From Paulownia fortunei (taxonomy: Eukaryota; Streptophyta; Magnoliopsida; Lamiales; Paulowniaceae): 64,000 nt of DNA. This document shows, piece by piece, positions 42,565 to 53,879 of the stretch. Position 1 is the first letter of the stretch. Every line of letters starts with the position of its first letter. Under the pieces are notes generated by a model. That model was given only the letters and a program-made list of their open reading frames with translations. It did not search any database and had not been told where the DNA came from. The position numbers and the translations under genes are program-made. The stretch is from positions 13,992,278-14,056,277 of the forward strand of contig CM033114.1 of the NCBI GenBank assembly GCA_019321725.1, read 5' to 3'.

Positions 42565-44533
42565 ATGGAAGTCTCTTCCACTCGCAAGTTCAACTATATT
42601 TGTATCTTTTATGGAACCAATTTAGGAAAAAATGGTGAGTTTATAGGGGCAACTAACAACCTTGATAGGACTTTATTAGAAAGCAAAATTCATTTAGTGT
42701 ATGGGGGAGGCAGTTTGGGGTCAATGGGGAGTGTTGCTACTTCTACTCATGTAGAACAAGTCAAAGTTTTAGGAGTTATTCCAAAACATTTAACAGTACT
42801 GAATATCACATGTATGACCATCGGAGATGAGCTAAAAATGTCACATATTCAGGATAGAATGCCTAACATGATAAACAATACTGATACATTCATCACTCTA
42901 CTTGATGGTTTTGGTACACTAGAGGAATTATTTCAAGTTGTCTCTTAGGTATAACTCAACATTCACCAAAAATCTGTATGTAGTTTTAATGTTAATAGTT
43001 TCTTTAATGGTTTGCCATCTTTTATAGACCATGCTATAGAAAAAGGTTTTATTTCACCGTGTACGAGATGAATTCTCATTCCTGCTCCATTATTTGGCCA
43101 AACAATTGATCAACTTCTAGTATATATGCCAAAATTTGATCCAATATTCGCTCGTGTGCAAGGCGAAGCCAGGATTTCAGTATAGGGGGGCGAGACTCGA
43201 TCATCAAAAATATAATATTAATTATTTTTTCATCTATAAAAATATTTTTTATTATGATTTTTTTATTAACTAATTATTAAAAAATAAATAAAAATAAATA
43301 TAAAAACATGATATTTATACATAAATTTCTCATACATATCATATTCGCATAAGTATTCGAACAAAAAAAATGACTCCTGAATGAAAATGAGAATCAATTT
43401 TAATTCAATCTAACACAAAATAAAAACTAACTTACAAAGTTAGAAAATATAATTCAGATATTAGAGTAATTCTAACTGTTTCATTACAATTTTATAAATC
43501 ATTATTAAGTGTTCAAAATTATCTTATTATTGTGAAAAAAAAATATTGTTCAAATAAAATGTATAAGTAGCTATACATTTATAAAAGATTACTCAAGGAA
43601 AAAATTTCAACAAAAAAATTAATTTTAATGTTCTAATTGTGATGTTGTTAAATCATATTTCAAATCATAACCAAAAATGAAATGAGAATCTAATTCTTAT
43701 TGGACCAAACAAAACTAAAAAATAAATGAAACACAAAGTATTAGATAAAGGAAACTGAATAACATAAATAAATTATATAAATGTGAATGAAAAAATATTA
43801 TAATAAAATAATGAATTAAAAATATATTCAAAAACTGATGAAGTTCTTAATTGTTTTTATTAGGAAAGAGAACTATTGTTTAAATAAAAAAAATTATTAA
43901 CGTTATAAAAATTTATAATAATATGTCAAAAATGGATTTGTCAATCAAGCTTGCTTCCAAAAACTATTGTAAACATTTGAGCATTATTTTATAATCATTA
44001 ACTAAATGAAATGTATTATCAAAAACTTACTTTTATGATTTCTTGTAACATAAAAATTAAAATAATCTCAAATGATAAGTAAGAAAGTAGAATCAAATAA
44101 GTTAAAAACTAACAAATAAATATAAAAAATAACAATAATGAGTATTTTTGACTAATATAAACTATATTTGTTGAGACAAAATCATAATAAATTTTTAACA
44201 GTATAAATACCTTTTAAAACATTATATTAATAATAATCATCTAAAATTTCAAAAAAATGAAGTTTCAAATAAGTTAGAATATCTTTAAATTTACATATTC
44301 AAAATAAGATTATAAAAATTTAGGGGGAGGGGGGCAATTGAGATAATTTCGTAATTTAAAGGCAGAAAATTTTTTAATTTTATTAAATTTTATAAACAAA
44401 AAATATAATTTTGAAAAATTGAGGGGGGGCAACTGCACCTAGCTACCCTCCCACCCCCACCTCTGCTCATGTGGATTAGTCCAATATAGACAATGGTCGA
44501 AAACGCAAAATGAATTTAACTCTCAGCTTGTGA
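42565..44533 (+). pseudogene. LOG-family retrogene, old copy, split by a DNA transposon
   Basis: The ATG at 42565 opens 127 codons: KFNYICIFYGTNLGKNGEFI, KIHLVYGGGSLGSMGSVATS, VKVLGVIPKHLTV, SHIQDRMPNMINNTD and LDGFGTLEELFQVVS, then a TAG where LOG proteins have Trp. The catalytic PGGxGTxxE loop reads LDGFGTLEE. The C-terminal half (HQKSVCSF.., DHAIEKGFISP-like, PNLIQYS-like) is shifted. At 43158-44464 a transposon-like insertion interrupts it, after which the last codons resume and end …RKRKMNLTLSL. No introns. Sense to the old element's pol. It keeps the same 5' and 3' ends as the younger copy. Confidence 0.9.
43158..44464. mobile_element. Non-autonomous hAT-like transposon in LOG pseudogene
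   Basis: The 8-base flanks GCTCGTGT (43150-43157) and GCTCATGT (44465-44472) form a target duplication with one mismatch, and removing the insert restores alignment with the younger LOG copy. The left end, GCAAGGCGAAGCCAGGATTT followed by a G run, is a form common at the ends of plant DNA elements. The right end in reverse complement begins GCAGAGGTGGGGG and also has a GTTGCCCCCC block mirroring GGGGGGC near the left. The inside is AT-rich without ORFs. Confidence 0.7.
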
Positions 44534-45699
44534 AACTTATCCTTAATGGTTTCAACTAATATTGTATATATTGTGTTGTTTCAACTTTATTTTCCAATAA
44601 CTCACATTTCAAGTAATATTTTCTAAACTCTACTTTCCTATCTTTTTTCAACATTAGGCACAGTGTCTCGATTAGGTTAGGGGAGGGAATAGTTGATATC
44701 ATATCTTGTGTGTTCATTGTGTGTTTTTCTATTTTATTTAAAAAAAATCAAGTGTGTTTTCTTTTAAATCTATTCAAACCATGAAAAAGGGTGGCATTGT
44801 AAAAGGTAACTTTAACACCCTTGAGACTTACCCTTATATTTTTATTTTTTTGGCATAACATGACAAGTTTGTGAAGTTTTTAACAAAAGTTTGTGAATTA
44901 TTAATTTTTTTTAGTCGTAGATGTTCTTCTAACTTCAATTATTAAAATTAAGTAGGAATAATATGTTTTGATTAATGATAGGTGTTGTTTTGAATTTTGA
45001 TGTTGTAATAATTATACTCAAATCTTTTTGCACAAATAGTTATATTATTCGGTGTGGAGTCAAAATAGGTAGTTCTTATACCCTTACTTTAATCATCACT
45101 TGGATTTTCGACATGTAAGGGTTAAATGTTAAAAAAATTCCATTTGTTCTGTCGAGGGGAACAACTTATTGAGCACCATTTGAAAAATAATTAAGGCAAT
45201 AGGCTTGCTAAGACCATGGCCAAATCAACTTATTTTCTATGTAATGTTCCAAGAGAACATCCCCATAGTAAGCACTTTGAGCCTTTCAATAAATAAGTCT
45301 TTTTCTATGGTAACCTTATCTTCTTACATAGCATAAATACACTATTATCCTATCCTTATTCTAAAAATAATTTGGAACTTAAGAGATATTCCACTGATAA
45401 GGTGCGTTTTCAAAAAAAAATTAGGTTGGAATAGAAGATAAGTATGGGGGAGTTTCTAAAAAAAATTACAATGTGTTAAAAATATTATGAGTTGCAACTA
45501 AAAATATAATGTTGCAAAATTAGAGTGATGAAGAGAGGTCTAATTCCATAACAATATGCCCATGTGTTGAAATTCATGGAGTATGAGATTTCTTTATTGA
45601 TAAACTCTGTCTCTAATTCGATGAAGTTTTTAGAAACTTAGTTGCATCTTATTCTTTTATTTTTTAGTCACATCATTACCTTCTGGCCCCATTACAACC

Positions 45700-46510
45700 T
45701 TTGTTTCACTTGTTTGAAGCATCCTTGGTTTCGTCACTATTGACGTTATTCACACACACACTTGACTATGCTTATTGTGAAAATATATTGACTTTTGAAT
45801 AACTAAAGGTTAGATTCAACCCTTGTTTGATTTCATTTCTATATTATTTTATTGCTTCATGAGAATAATGGTTAGAAGTCAGTTATCATAGGTGTTTGTA
45901 GGTATCACCGCTAGAAATCCTCACAAGACTATAACTCATCATCTATGGGCCACCTAAGGATTTTAAAGGCTTGTTACATATGCTAAATGCAATCGTAATT
46001 TCCTATGAAAGTAGATTATTTTGGGTTTGAGTCACCTAATTCCAACTAAGGAGAAATTTAGGCTTGATTAAGGAGATGTGTCAGCATAGATTGATCTACT
46101 TTTATAGGAAATCATGATTGCATTTAGCATATGTAACAAGACTTTAAACTCCTAGGTGCCCCATAGAGGACGAGATATAGTATTGTGAGGGTTTCTAGCG
46201 GTGATACCTATAAACACCTATGATAACTAACTTCCAATCATTATTCTTAGGAAGCAACAAAACAATATAGTAATAAAATCAAACAAGTGTTGAATCTAAC
46301 CCTTAGTCATTCAAAAGACAATACATTTCCACAATAAGCATACTCAAATATGAGTGTATGTGACTAGTTTAATGTTAATAGTGACCAAACCATCCATGCT
46401 TTATACAAGTGAAATCCCATAGAACCTAACTTTATTTTTCAACTTGAATCACCTAAATCCAACTACGAGGGAGAAAATTATGATTGATTTAAAGAATTGT
46501 GTTAGCATAG
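45700..46510. repeat. Imperfect palindrome of Athila 3' region, with direct repeat
   Basis: 45760-46017 and 46085-46380 are reverse complements (for example TATAACTCATCATCTATGGGC against GCCCCATAGAGGACGAGATATA; GCTAAATGCAATCGTAATTTCC against GGAAATCATGATTGCATTTAGC). In addition the block AGTCACCTAATTCCAACTA…GTGTCAGCATAGATTGATC (46029-46090) recurs directly at 46445-46512. This indicates inverted duplication plus a further rearrangement near the old element's end. Confidence 0.75.
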
Positions 46511-46519
46511 ATAGATCAT

Positions 46520-46964
46520 TTACAATACACACACTTCGGTGAATTTTCTACTATAATCAAGGTAGAATTGGATTGAACTTTCAACATCAAAACTTTCAAA
46601 TGAAGTAAGATTTAGGTCCATATGGCTTTTGAATATAGAGTTATTCCTAAATTCGAAAAGTCCAACAATCACTTACAAAGTCCAAGTGATTTCTTGCATA
46701 TATTTTGATCTACACATGATAGATTTAGACAAAAAAGGCCATTTTTTTCTGATTGTGATATTTCTTTGATCTAATGAAATATTATCTCCCAACTTACTCA
46801 CAAAATATGATGTCTTCTTTGGTTTCATTTTGGCTCTTTTTGATCTCTTTTTATTCATTGATTTTCTAACACAAAACATTAATAAAACTTTAACATTAAC
46901 AAGAATAAAGCAAAGAAAGCATAAAAGATTTGATACAAAAATATGTCAGAATATGTATTTATCA
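46520..46964 (-). repeat. Athila LTR fragment, minus orientation
   Basis: It follows the same order as the last ~250-450 bases of the 28866 LTR on the plus strand (CTTTCAAATGAAGTAAGATT, GGTCCATATGGCTTTTGA, ACACAAAACATTAATAAAAC, ATATGTCAGAATATGTATTTATCA) but with more divergence. The orientation is opposite to the old element's own 3' LTR that follows. Confidence 0.75.
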
Positions 46965-47939
46965 GTTATAAAGGTGCATAATGTTTAAGTGTGTTGTATT
47001 ATTGTTTTAACTATTGATTGAAACCCTCCTTGTTTTGTGGTGATTTTTTATTTATTTATCACCAATGGCATAATAAATACTTGAGTTTATTTAGCTTATT
47101 GTACAGTTATACTACACCGACTGCTAACGTAAAATTTTTATTTTTTGTAAACAAAAGTGTGCATAAATATTTAATTTCATAAATAAGTGTTGGCGTTAAA
47201 ACCTTTCTTATTTAGTGGAGATTCTTGATTTATGTATTACCAACGGCACTACAAATACTTGTGTTCATTTAGCTTATTGTACAATTCTACTACACCAACT
47301 TCTAACATGAAACGTTGATTTATTGTAGACAAAGGTGTGCAAAAATACTTAATCACATAAATAATTGTTGGTGTTAAAACCCTTATTGTTTAGTGGCAAT
47401 TCTTGATTTTTTTATCACTAATGGCACATCAAGTACTTGAGGTCATTTAACTTGATGTACAGTTCTACTACACCAACTCCTAACGTTAAACCTTGATTTT
47501 ATGTAAACAATGGTATGTATAAATAATTAATTCCATAAAAAAATGTTGATGTTACATGATAACTTGAAAACAATAAGACAATATTATGATTACCTTAATG
47601 TTTGAGCTAATTGATAATATTTTTCTATTGGAACCTTCATTATGTATGTATTCCAATAGTGGCATTTAAAAGAGATAAAAATAATAAATAATTATTTCTC
47701 TATCTGAAATTTAAGAGCAGATCCCTAATTCTCAATACTTTTATTACTTTGATTTCTTAGTTATAGCTTAAATTTTTCTTTATATTTTAAAACACAAAAA
47801 GTCCATCTTTTAAAAAATATATTCCTGAAAACTTTAAACAACTTCTCTATAGATCGACCAAGACTATGGAGAATTTTTTTACTTGATATAACCTGGACTT
47901 AGGTTTACATTCTTAAGATTGTAGTAGCACACATATACT
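46965..47939 (+). repeat. Old Athila 3' LTR, plus orientation, with internal triplication
   Basis: It is the reverse complement of the first ~600 bases of the 28866 LTR and ends with TTAAGATTGTAGTAGCA at 47939, matching …GTTGTAGCA. The region near 47835-47890 matches the ACAACTTCCCTGTGGATCGAC block. The LTR start (TGATAAGTGC…) is missing or replaced by 46965-47020. Its right flank is repeat R. Confidence 0.75.
47021..47554 (+). repeat. Three tandem copies of a ~178 bp LTR segment
   Basis: Units start at 47021, 47198 and 47377 with AAACC(C/T)…TTTAGTGG…ATTCTTGATTT. Each contains ATCACCAATGGCA, AAATACTTG, TTTAGCTTATTGTACAGTT, CTACACC and a final AAATAAGTGTTGGCGTTAAA. The LTRs at 28866 and 40221 hold a single copy (in reverse complement about 29248-29420). 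Confidence 0.85.
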
Positions 47940-48080
47940 AGTGTCTCTACACTAATGTTGATGGAGTGAGACATCCTTTCGAGCATACACAATGTGTGCA
48001 AGTCTTGTTGGACTTATCGATGTTCCATCTCGATGAACCCTCAACTTGAAACTAGTTTAAGACCAAAGCCACAGAGGCAT
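47940..48080 (+). repeat. Dispersed repeat R, copy 2, left part
   Basis: It aligns with 16290-16455 (ACTAGTGTC, TGTGCAAGTCTTGTTGGACTTATC, GATGAACCCTC). It continues after the Tekay insertion at 57319. The last five bases GGCAT (48076-48080) are the left TSD. Confidence 0.65.
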
Positions 48081-50378
48081 TGTGACACCCCTTAACCTAA
48101 CTGTAGAGCCTAAACAAGCTGATACAGTTAAGTCAAAAAATGTTAATTTTTCATCATTACTAGAGTTACGGTTTTTCATAAAAGTTTCCATTTTTAGCTA
48201 TAAGAGAAAGAACTTGAATTATTTTAAACACACCATATACATATATCAAAACTGAGTACATCTGTTTACAAAATCATAACAGAGCGACTTATTTAAAAAC
48301 AAGACAAAGTTTTCAAAATAAACTACAAAACAACTTAAAGCATGGCATATGAACAAATATCTGTCTGGTCGCTCTAGAGACTCAGTCAACCTCTAAACCT
48401 GTACATTTCCACCTGCATCACATGAATCTAATGAGCTAAAGGGTTAGTAAGATGAAACTAATGCAATAATAAATAACATATATGCACATCTCATAAATCA
48501 TTAAATGCATTATTCTATTTAATAACTTTCATTCATAAATCATTCTTTAGGGCCCTTGAAGTGTGGTACCTAACTAATAGCGATACACCATGGTTTTCGG
48601 AACCTGTTCATAATGATTGGCCAATAAATGAACTAATACGGGGTTTCCATACTTGGTCTTTCAACCTCAGGTATTAGCCGTATTCTATCTTATTCATTGT
48701 GGCTTTCCTATATCGGTTTTTCAACCTTAAGTGTTTGCCACCATTTGTTGGGTCCGCCAGTTCCTCTTGCGTCCCTTGTCTACCCGACCATCAATCAAGT
48801 ACTATACTTCCTTTTCAAAAACCTCATTATATTCTCAATAGTGTCATGCTTCATAAACCATAAATGCGTCAAATATTACATCATTTGACAAACAATAACA
48901 ATCACATAAAAACATGAACAACATTATATGATTCTTGTGATACAGCAAATGAAAGCTTCAACTTACCTCAAGTCCACTTTGTGGCAAGTGAAAAGACCAA
49001 TCTCTTTGGAAGATAGGATGTGTTAAAGGCCTAACATAATCAAATCATGTACCATTTAATATCATTTTTATAAATCATTTAGTCTATTCTAATTAAAGTT
49101 CATATACACTTTTCAATCTTTTGTAAACAACTTCATATCAATTACATAACCTTAAAAACAATGCATGCTCCACATTTTACTACTAATTCAAAACATTAAA
49201 CATTAGGGCAGTCATTAAACAACTAATAATTCAAACATAATTATTAGGGCAGCCCCTAAAACATGCAGATAATCCAAATTATCATGACATAAATTCGATT
49301 CTAACTTAAATTGATTGTACCCTTCAATTAAACAAACTAATTGCTATTGTTTTCAATCATTCGAAGAAACTTCCAAACACAATATAAGCATTACAAAATC
49401 AATAGAAACAAGTAAATTAAACAATTTCACAAGACTATCAATTTTGCTAAAAATTAGCTTAACTAGCTCGGTTTTGGCTTCAAGTGTAACTTACTTAAGT
49501 TTTCAATCATACAAAAGCATACTAAAATATGTAACCATCCAAGATACTACAAATTCATCATAAGAAACATTGAAAAAGAATATACCTTGATTAAGTTTGA
49601 TTTAAATTTCAAAATCAACGGTTTTCAAGCTTAAAAGGATGGAAACTTGTTGTAGATTGTGTTCTATGGATTTCTATGGATTGAATTCAATTTACGTGAG
49701 TATGAGAGTATATAAATTTGGGAGAAACTTTGAAGAATAAGGGCTGGTCATTTTTGAGGTGTTTCCACAAGAAATATGGATGAAAATGATTTTTTTGACC
49801 TTTCAAGGAGAAGTAAGTGGAGGGTGATGATTGGTTGCATCATACTTGGTGTCTTCTCATGCCAAAAGCCACGTTCATGGGCTAAGAAGATGACAAAAAA
49901 TGATGCCTTGGTGTTTTAATCAAGTGCAATGCAGTTTAGAATGGTTTTATGCAACCTAGTCAACCACCCAATCAAATTGCACCATTTTGCATACTTTTAG
50001 TTATTAGCCAAATGTAACATATTTCAAGTAAATATTTAGGCAATTAATCACTTTAGCATATAACTAGTATGGAGCAATATAAACAATTCATTTCATGGCC
50101 ATTCAACACATCAATCTTTCTTAACCGAGATACCGAGCTTTTCACTGCAAGAAAGGCACTTGAGGAATATGTTAAATCAAGAAATGAAAGTTCGATCTCA
50201 TATTTCATGTACTAATGCATGTTAAAGTATAACTGAAGCAAATAATAACAATTATTCATGTTCGTGCAATCATGCTATTTGTATACCATAATTCGGTAAT
50301 GCACATTGATTAGATGCATATTCATGCAAAATGCTTATTATTGGGTATGTATGAGAGAATTGAGAATTGGGCATTATA
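48081..50378 (-). repeat. 3' LTR of Tekay element
   Basis: Same length as 55021-57318. On the minus strand it should start TGTAATGCCC but reads TATAATGCCC, and it ends GGGGTGTCACA. Contains a GATGCAGGTGGAAATG block conserved in related LTRs. Plus-strand short frames within it recur in the other LTR and are not genes. Confidence 0.95.
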
Positions 50379-50395
50379 ATCCTTCATTCCTTATA
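50379..50395 (-). promoter_or_regulatory. Polypurine tract of Tekay element
   Basis: The minus strand reads TATAAGGAATGAAGGAT immediately before the 3' LTR start. It is purine-rich and correctly placed. Confidence 0.65.
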
Positions 50396-50409
50396 AAAAT
50401 TTCATTCTC

Positions 50410-50706
50410 AAAATTTGACGTACCAAATAATTTCGGATACTTGCTCTGCATTTCTTCTTCTCTTTCCCATGTGGCCTCTTCTACGGAATGATTCCTCTAT
50501 AATACTTTAACAAGTTGAATCTTTTTTGTTCTCAACTCTTTTTCCTTCTGATCTAGAATTTGCACTAGTTCCTCTTCATAGGCAAAATCAAGAGTCAATT
50601 CCAACGGTTCATAACTCAACATATGAGAAGGGTTTGAAATATACTTTCTCAACATAGACACATGAAAAATATTATGAACACTAGATAATGATGGAGGTAA
50701 GGCCAC
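50410..50706 (-). pseudogene. Tekay integrase tail and chromodomain, with premature stop
   Basis: The frame reads SVHNIFHVSMLRKYISNPSH (end of the integrase module), then FAYEEELVQILDQKEKELRT and KKIQLVKVL, the start of the Tekay-type chromodomain. The next codon is TAG in place of the aromatic-box Trp, after which the same frame continues RNHSVEEATWEREEEMQSKY, so a single nonsense change interrupts the domain. Chromodomains of this class are thought to direct integration toward heterochromatin. Confidence 0.85.
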
Positions 50707-52042
50707 TCTATAAGCTTTATCACTAACTCTTTCGAGAATCTCGAATGGGCTGACATACCTTGGGTTGAGTTTTCCTTTATTTCCAAAATCTCATAACATC
50801 TTTCATGGGAGCAACTTTTTAGAACATATGATCCCTAATTGCAAACTCTAGATCTTTTCTCCGTTTATCTGCATAACTTTATAGTCTACTCTGCGTAATC
50901 TTCATTCTCTCTCGTATCTTCTCCACTACCTTAACAGTATGTTAAACTATTTCTGGACCAAGTAGGCTTCGTTCTCCAACTTCATCCCAATGAACTGGTG
51001 ATCTACATTTCCGTCCATACAATGCTTCATAAGGGGCCATTCCAATTGTTGATTGGTAGCTATTATTATAAGTAAACTCCACTAACAGAAGCTTTGCATC
51101 CTAACTCCCTTGAAAATCTAGCACACAAGCTCTTAACATATCCTCTAATATCTGAATAACCATCTCTGATTGCCCATTACTTTATGGATGAAATGCTATA
51201 CTGAATGCAAGTTTCGTTCCCATGGCACTGTGTAAGCTCTTCCAAAATGTAGATGTAAACTTAGGATCTCTGTCAGTCACTATTAAAACTGGCACCCCAT
51301 GTAACCTGACTATCTCTTTAATATATTGTTGAGCATACTGGTCCATATTATATGTGGATTTCACTAGAACAAAATGGGCTGATTTAGTTAATCTATCAAC
51401 AATCACCCATATAAAATTATACCCATTTTGTATTCTAGGTAATCCAAGCACAAAGTCCATTGTAATGTGCTCCCCTTTCCACTCTGGAATCAACAAAGGC
51501 TTCAACAGCCCTAATGGTCTTTGATGTTCAATCTTAACTTGTTGACAAGTTAGACATTCAGCCACAAATTTTGCTATATCCCTCTTCATTTTAGGCCACC
51601 AATAATGTTGTTGTAAGTCCTTATATATTTTTGTGCTATCTGGGTGTACTAAGTAAGGAGTAGTATGAGTTTCTTCTAAAATATCTCCTTTCATGATCTT
51701 GTCAAATGACACACACAGTCTCCCTTTATATCGAATAATCCCATCATCAGAAATAGAGAAGTCTGGCCTCTTTCCAGCCTCAATCATTCTTTTCAATCTA
51801 CACAAATGCATATCCACCTTTTGACCTTCTCTAATTCTATCTTGGAGTGCAGGTCTCAACACTAAGGCTGACAACGAATACTTTTCCCCTTTAGGTACAA
51901 TTTCAAGCTCTAGTCTCTGCAAATCCAGTAATATTGACTTTTGTATAATAAAAAGAGAAGACGTGGATTTTTTGCTCAATGCATCTGCAACCACATTTGC
52001 TTTACCAGAATGATAGTTGATCATACAATCATAATCCTTCAC
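50707..52042 (-). pseudogene. Tekay integrase, broken near C-terminus
   Basis: 52042-51182 is open for 286 residues, starting in the RNase H end (YHSGKANVVADALSKK). It then has the zinc-binding HHCC region (HPDSTKIYKDLQQHYWWPKM, ECLTCQQVKIEHQRP) and the core with both catalytic Asp residues (ITMDFVLGLP and IVTDRDPKF). After a stop in AFHP*SNGQSE the Glu of the DDE triad follows. Beyond 51100 further stops break the GPY/F-like region, though YNNSYQSTIGMAPYEALYGR remains readable. Confidence 0.9.
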
Positions 52043-52049
52043 AAGTTCT

Positions 52050-52620
52050 AACCATCTTCTTTATCTCATATTCAGCTCTTTTTGGGTAAAAAAGTACTTC
52101 AAACTCTTATGATTTGTGTATATCTCACACTTCTCACCATACAAATAATGTCTCCAAATTTTCAAGGCAAAAATCACAGCAACAAGTTCCAAATCATGGG
52201 TTGGATAATTCTTTTCATATTCCTTCAATTGCCTTGAAGCATAGGTAATAACCTTCTACTTTGCATCAAAACAGCACCCAAACCATTTTTTGAAGCATCG
52301 CTATACACCACAAATCCACCAATTCCAGTTGGAATGGTAAGAACATGAGCTGTAGTCAATTTATGTTTTAGTTCTTAAAAACTTCTTTCACAAGCATCGG
52401 TCCACAAGAACTTCATATTCTTTCTTGTCAAAATTGTCATTGGAGTTGCTATCTTTGAAAACCCCTAAACAAATCGTCGATAGTACACTGCCAATCCTAA
52501 GAAACTCCTTACTTTTGATACATTTGTTGGTGTTGGCCACTTAATGATAGCTTCTACCTTGCTCGGATCAACAGAAATACCATCATTTGATACCACATGA
52601 CCTAGGAATACCACTTGTTC
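52050..52620 (-). pseudogene. Tekay RT connection and RNase H, broken
   Basis: Readable pieces are [33 protein letters not shown] and VYSDASKNGLGAVLMQ, i.e. the RT thumb/connection and the first RNase H catalytic Asp. Stops and at least one frameshift interrupt it; the later part (52260-52050) is readable only in fragments such as the [14 protein letters not shown] end. Confidence 0.75.
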
Positions 52621-52623
52621 AAG

Positions 52624-53532
52624 CTAAAACTCACACTTCTTGAATTTAGCATACAACTGTTTTTCTTTAAGAACTTGCAGCACAATCTTCAAATGTTCCT
52701 TGTGCTCTTCTTTATCACATGAATAAATTAAGATGTCATCAATAAACACAATCACAAATTTATCGAGATATTGCTTGAACAACCTATTCATTAGATCCAT
52801 AAAAGCTGCAGGGGCATTGATTAAACCAAAAGGCATCACTAGAAATTCATAATGTCCATACCTTATTCGGAATGCAGTATTTGGTATGTCTTCTTCCTTG
52901 ATCTTCAATTGATGATACCCAGAGCACAAATCAATTTTAGAAAATACAGATGCTCCCTATAATTGATCAAACAAATCATCTATTCTTGGGAGTAGATACT
53001 TATTCTTGACTGCTATTTTATTCAGCTCTCTATAATTAATGCACAACCGCAATGTACCATCTTTCTTTTTCATGAACAACACAGGTGCTTCCCAAGGAGA
53101 ATAACTAGGGCGAATAAAACCCTTATCAAGCAATTCTTGTAATTGAACTTTTAACTCTTTTAATTCTATTGGTGCCATTCGGTATGGTGATTTAGAAATA
53201 GGAGTAGTTCCTGGCATAACATCAATCATAAATTCGATCTCTCGATTCGGTGGTAGTCCCGGTAAATCTTCTGGAAATACCTCAAGAAATTCTTGAACCA
53301 TATCTACATTTTTTGGCTTCAATTGTGTTTCAACTGAGGTGTCTAGAACACTTGCCAAATATCCAACACAACCTTTATTCAACATCTTTTGAGCTTTCAA
53401 AGCAGATGTAATTGGTAAGGACTGTGAGAATGAGATACCATTAAACATAAACTGTTCTTCCCCAGGTGGCTGAAAAATCACAATCTTCTTGTTACAATTA
53501 ATTATTACATGATATTTGGTAAGCCAATCCAT
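52624..53532 (-). pseudogene. Tekay reverse transcriptase
   Basis: 53532-52957 covers the protease-RT linker and RT N-terminus ([60 protein letters not shown]). 52929-52624 has [40 protein letters not shown] and the catalytic [10 protein letters not shown] stop between the two parts (after DDLFDQL) and the initial start at 53532 show the frame is nearly continuous. Family residues are well kept. Confidence 0.9.
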
Positions 53533-53544
53533 ACCCAGAATAAC

Positions 53545-53835
53545 CTAAAAATTTGGCATCGGTAAAACAACAAGATCTACATAGAGAGTCTTATCACTAA
53601 TCTGAATAGAACAAGCCCTTAATATTTGGTTGGAATCTATTTCTTTCCCAGATGAAACAGTTGCACTATACCTTACTTGTAATAAATCTAGTGCAATGTC
53701 CAATTTTCTCATAAATGCACATGATGCAAATGAATGCGTAGATCCAGAATCTATCAATGCAATTGCAGGTATCCCATAAATTAAAATAGTACATGTGACT
53801 ACGGAAGCATCTGCATCGGCTTGTTCTTGTGTCAT
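53545..53835 (-). pseudogene. Tekay aspartic protease
   Basis: The translation contains ALIDSGSTHSFASCAFMRKL with the catalytic DSG, followed by QVRYSATVSSGKEIDSNQIL and LYVDLVVLPMPNF, as usual for Tekay proteases. A stop (TAG in the place of Q/V after NF) separates it from [13 protein letters not shown] at the start of the next segment. Confidence 0.85.
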
Positions 53836-53879
53836 TGCATATACTCTTTCCTGAACTTTCCCCTACATTGTTGGGCAAT

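Larger units (their letters stand above)
41838..46017 (+). mobile_element. Old Athila element, 3' region (right half)
   Basis: It begins TCTCAAGAAGCGATTTC, the direct continuation of the old element interrupted at 28865. It is collinear in reverse complement with 33696-30535 of the younger element: a coding-like block, a LOG homologue (42565-44533), AT-rich 3' sequence and the second purine tract (45440). After about 46017 (…GAAAGTAGATTA) it departs from the younger element, losing the LTR-adjacent tract in a rearranged area. Confidence 0.85.

Noticed and set aside
30498..46017. Large segmental inversion carrying two LOG genes
   Set aside because: The ATAAC duplication and collinearity with pol show nested insertion of an oppositely oriented family member; no chromosomal inversion is needed.
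47021..47554. CRISPR-like array
   Set aside because: The units are contiguous LTR-derived tandem repeats without spacers, in a plant genome.
48697..48888. Plus-strand frames in the Tekay LTRs (also 49315-49563, 55612-55828, 56255-56503)
   Set aside because: They appear at matching positions in both LTRs, opposite to element direction, with no domain; shadows of LTR sequence.
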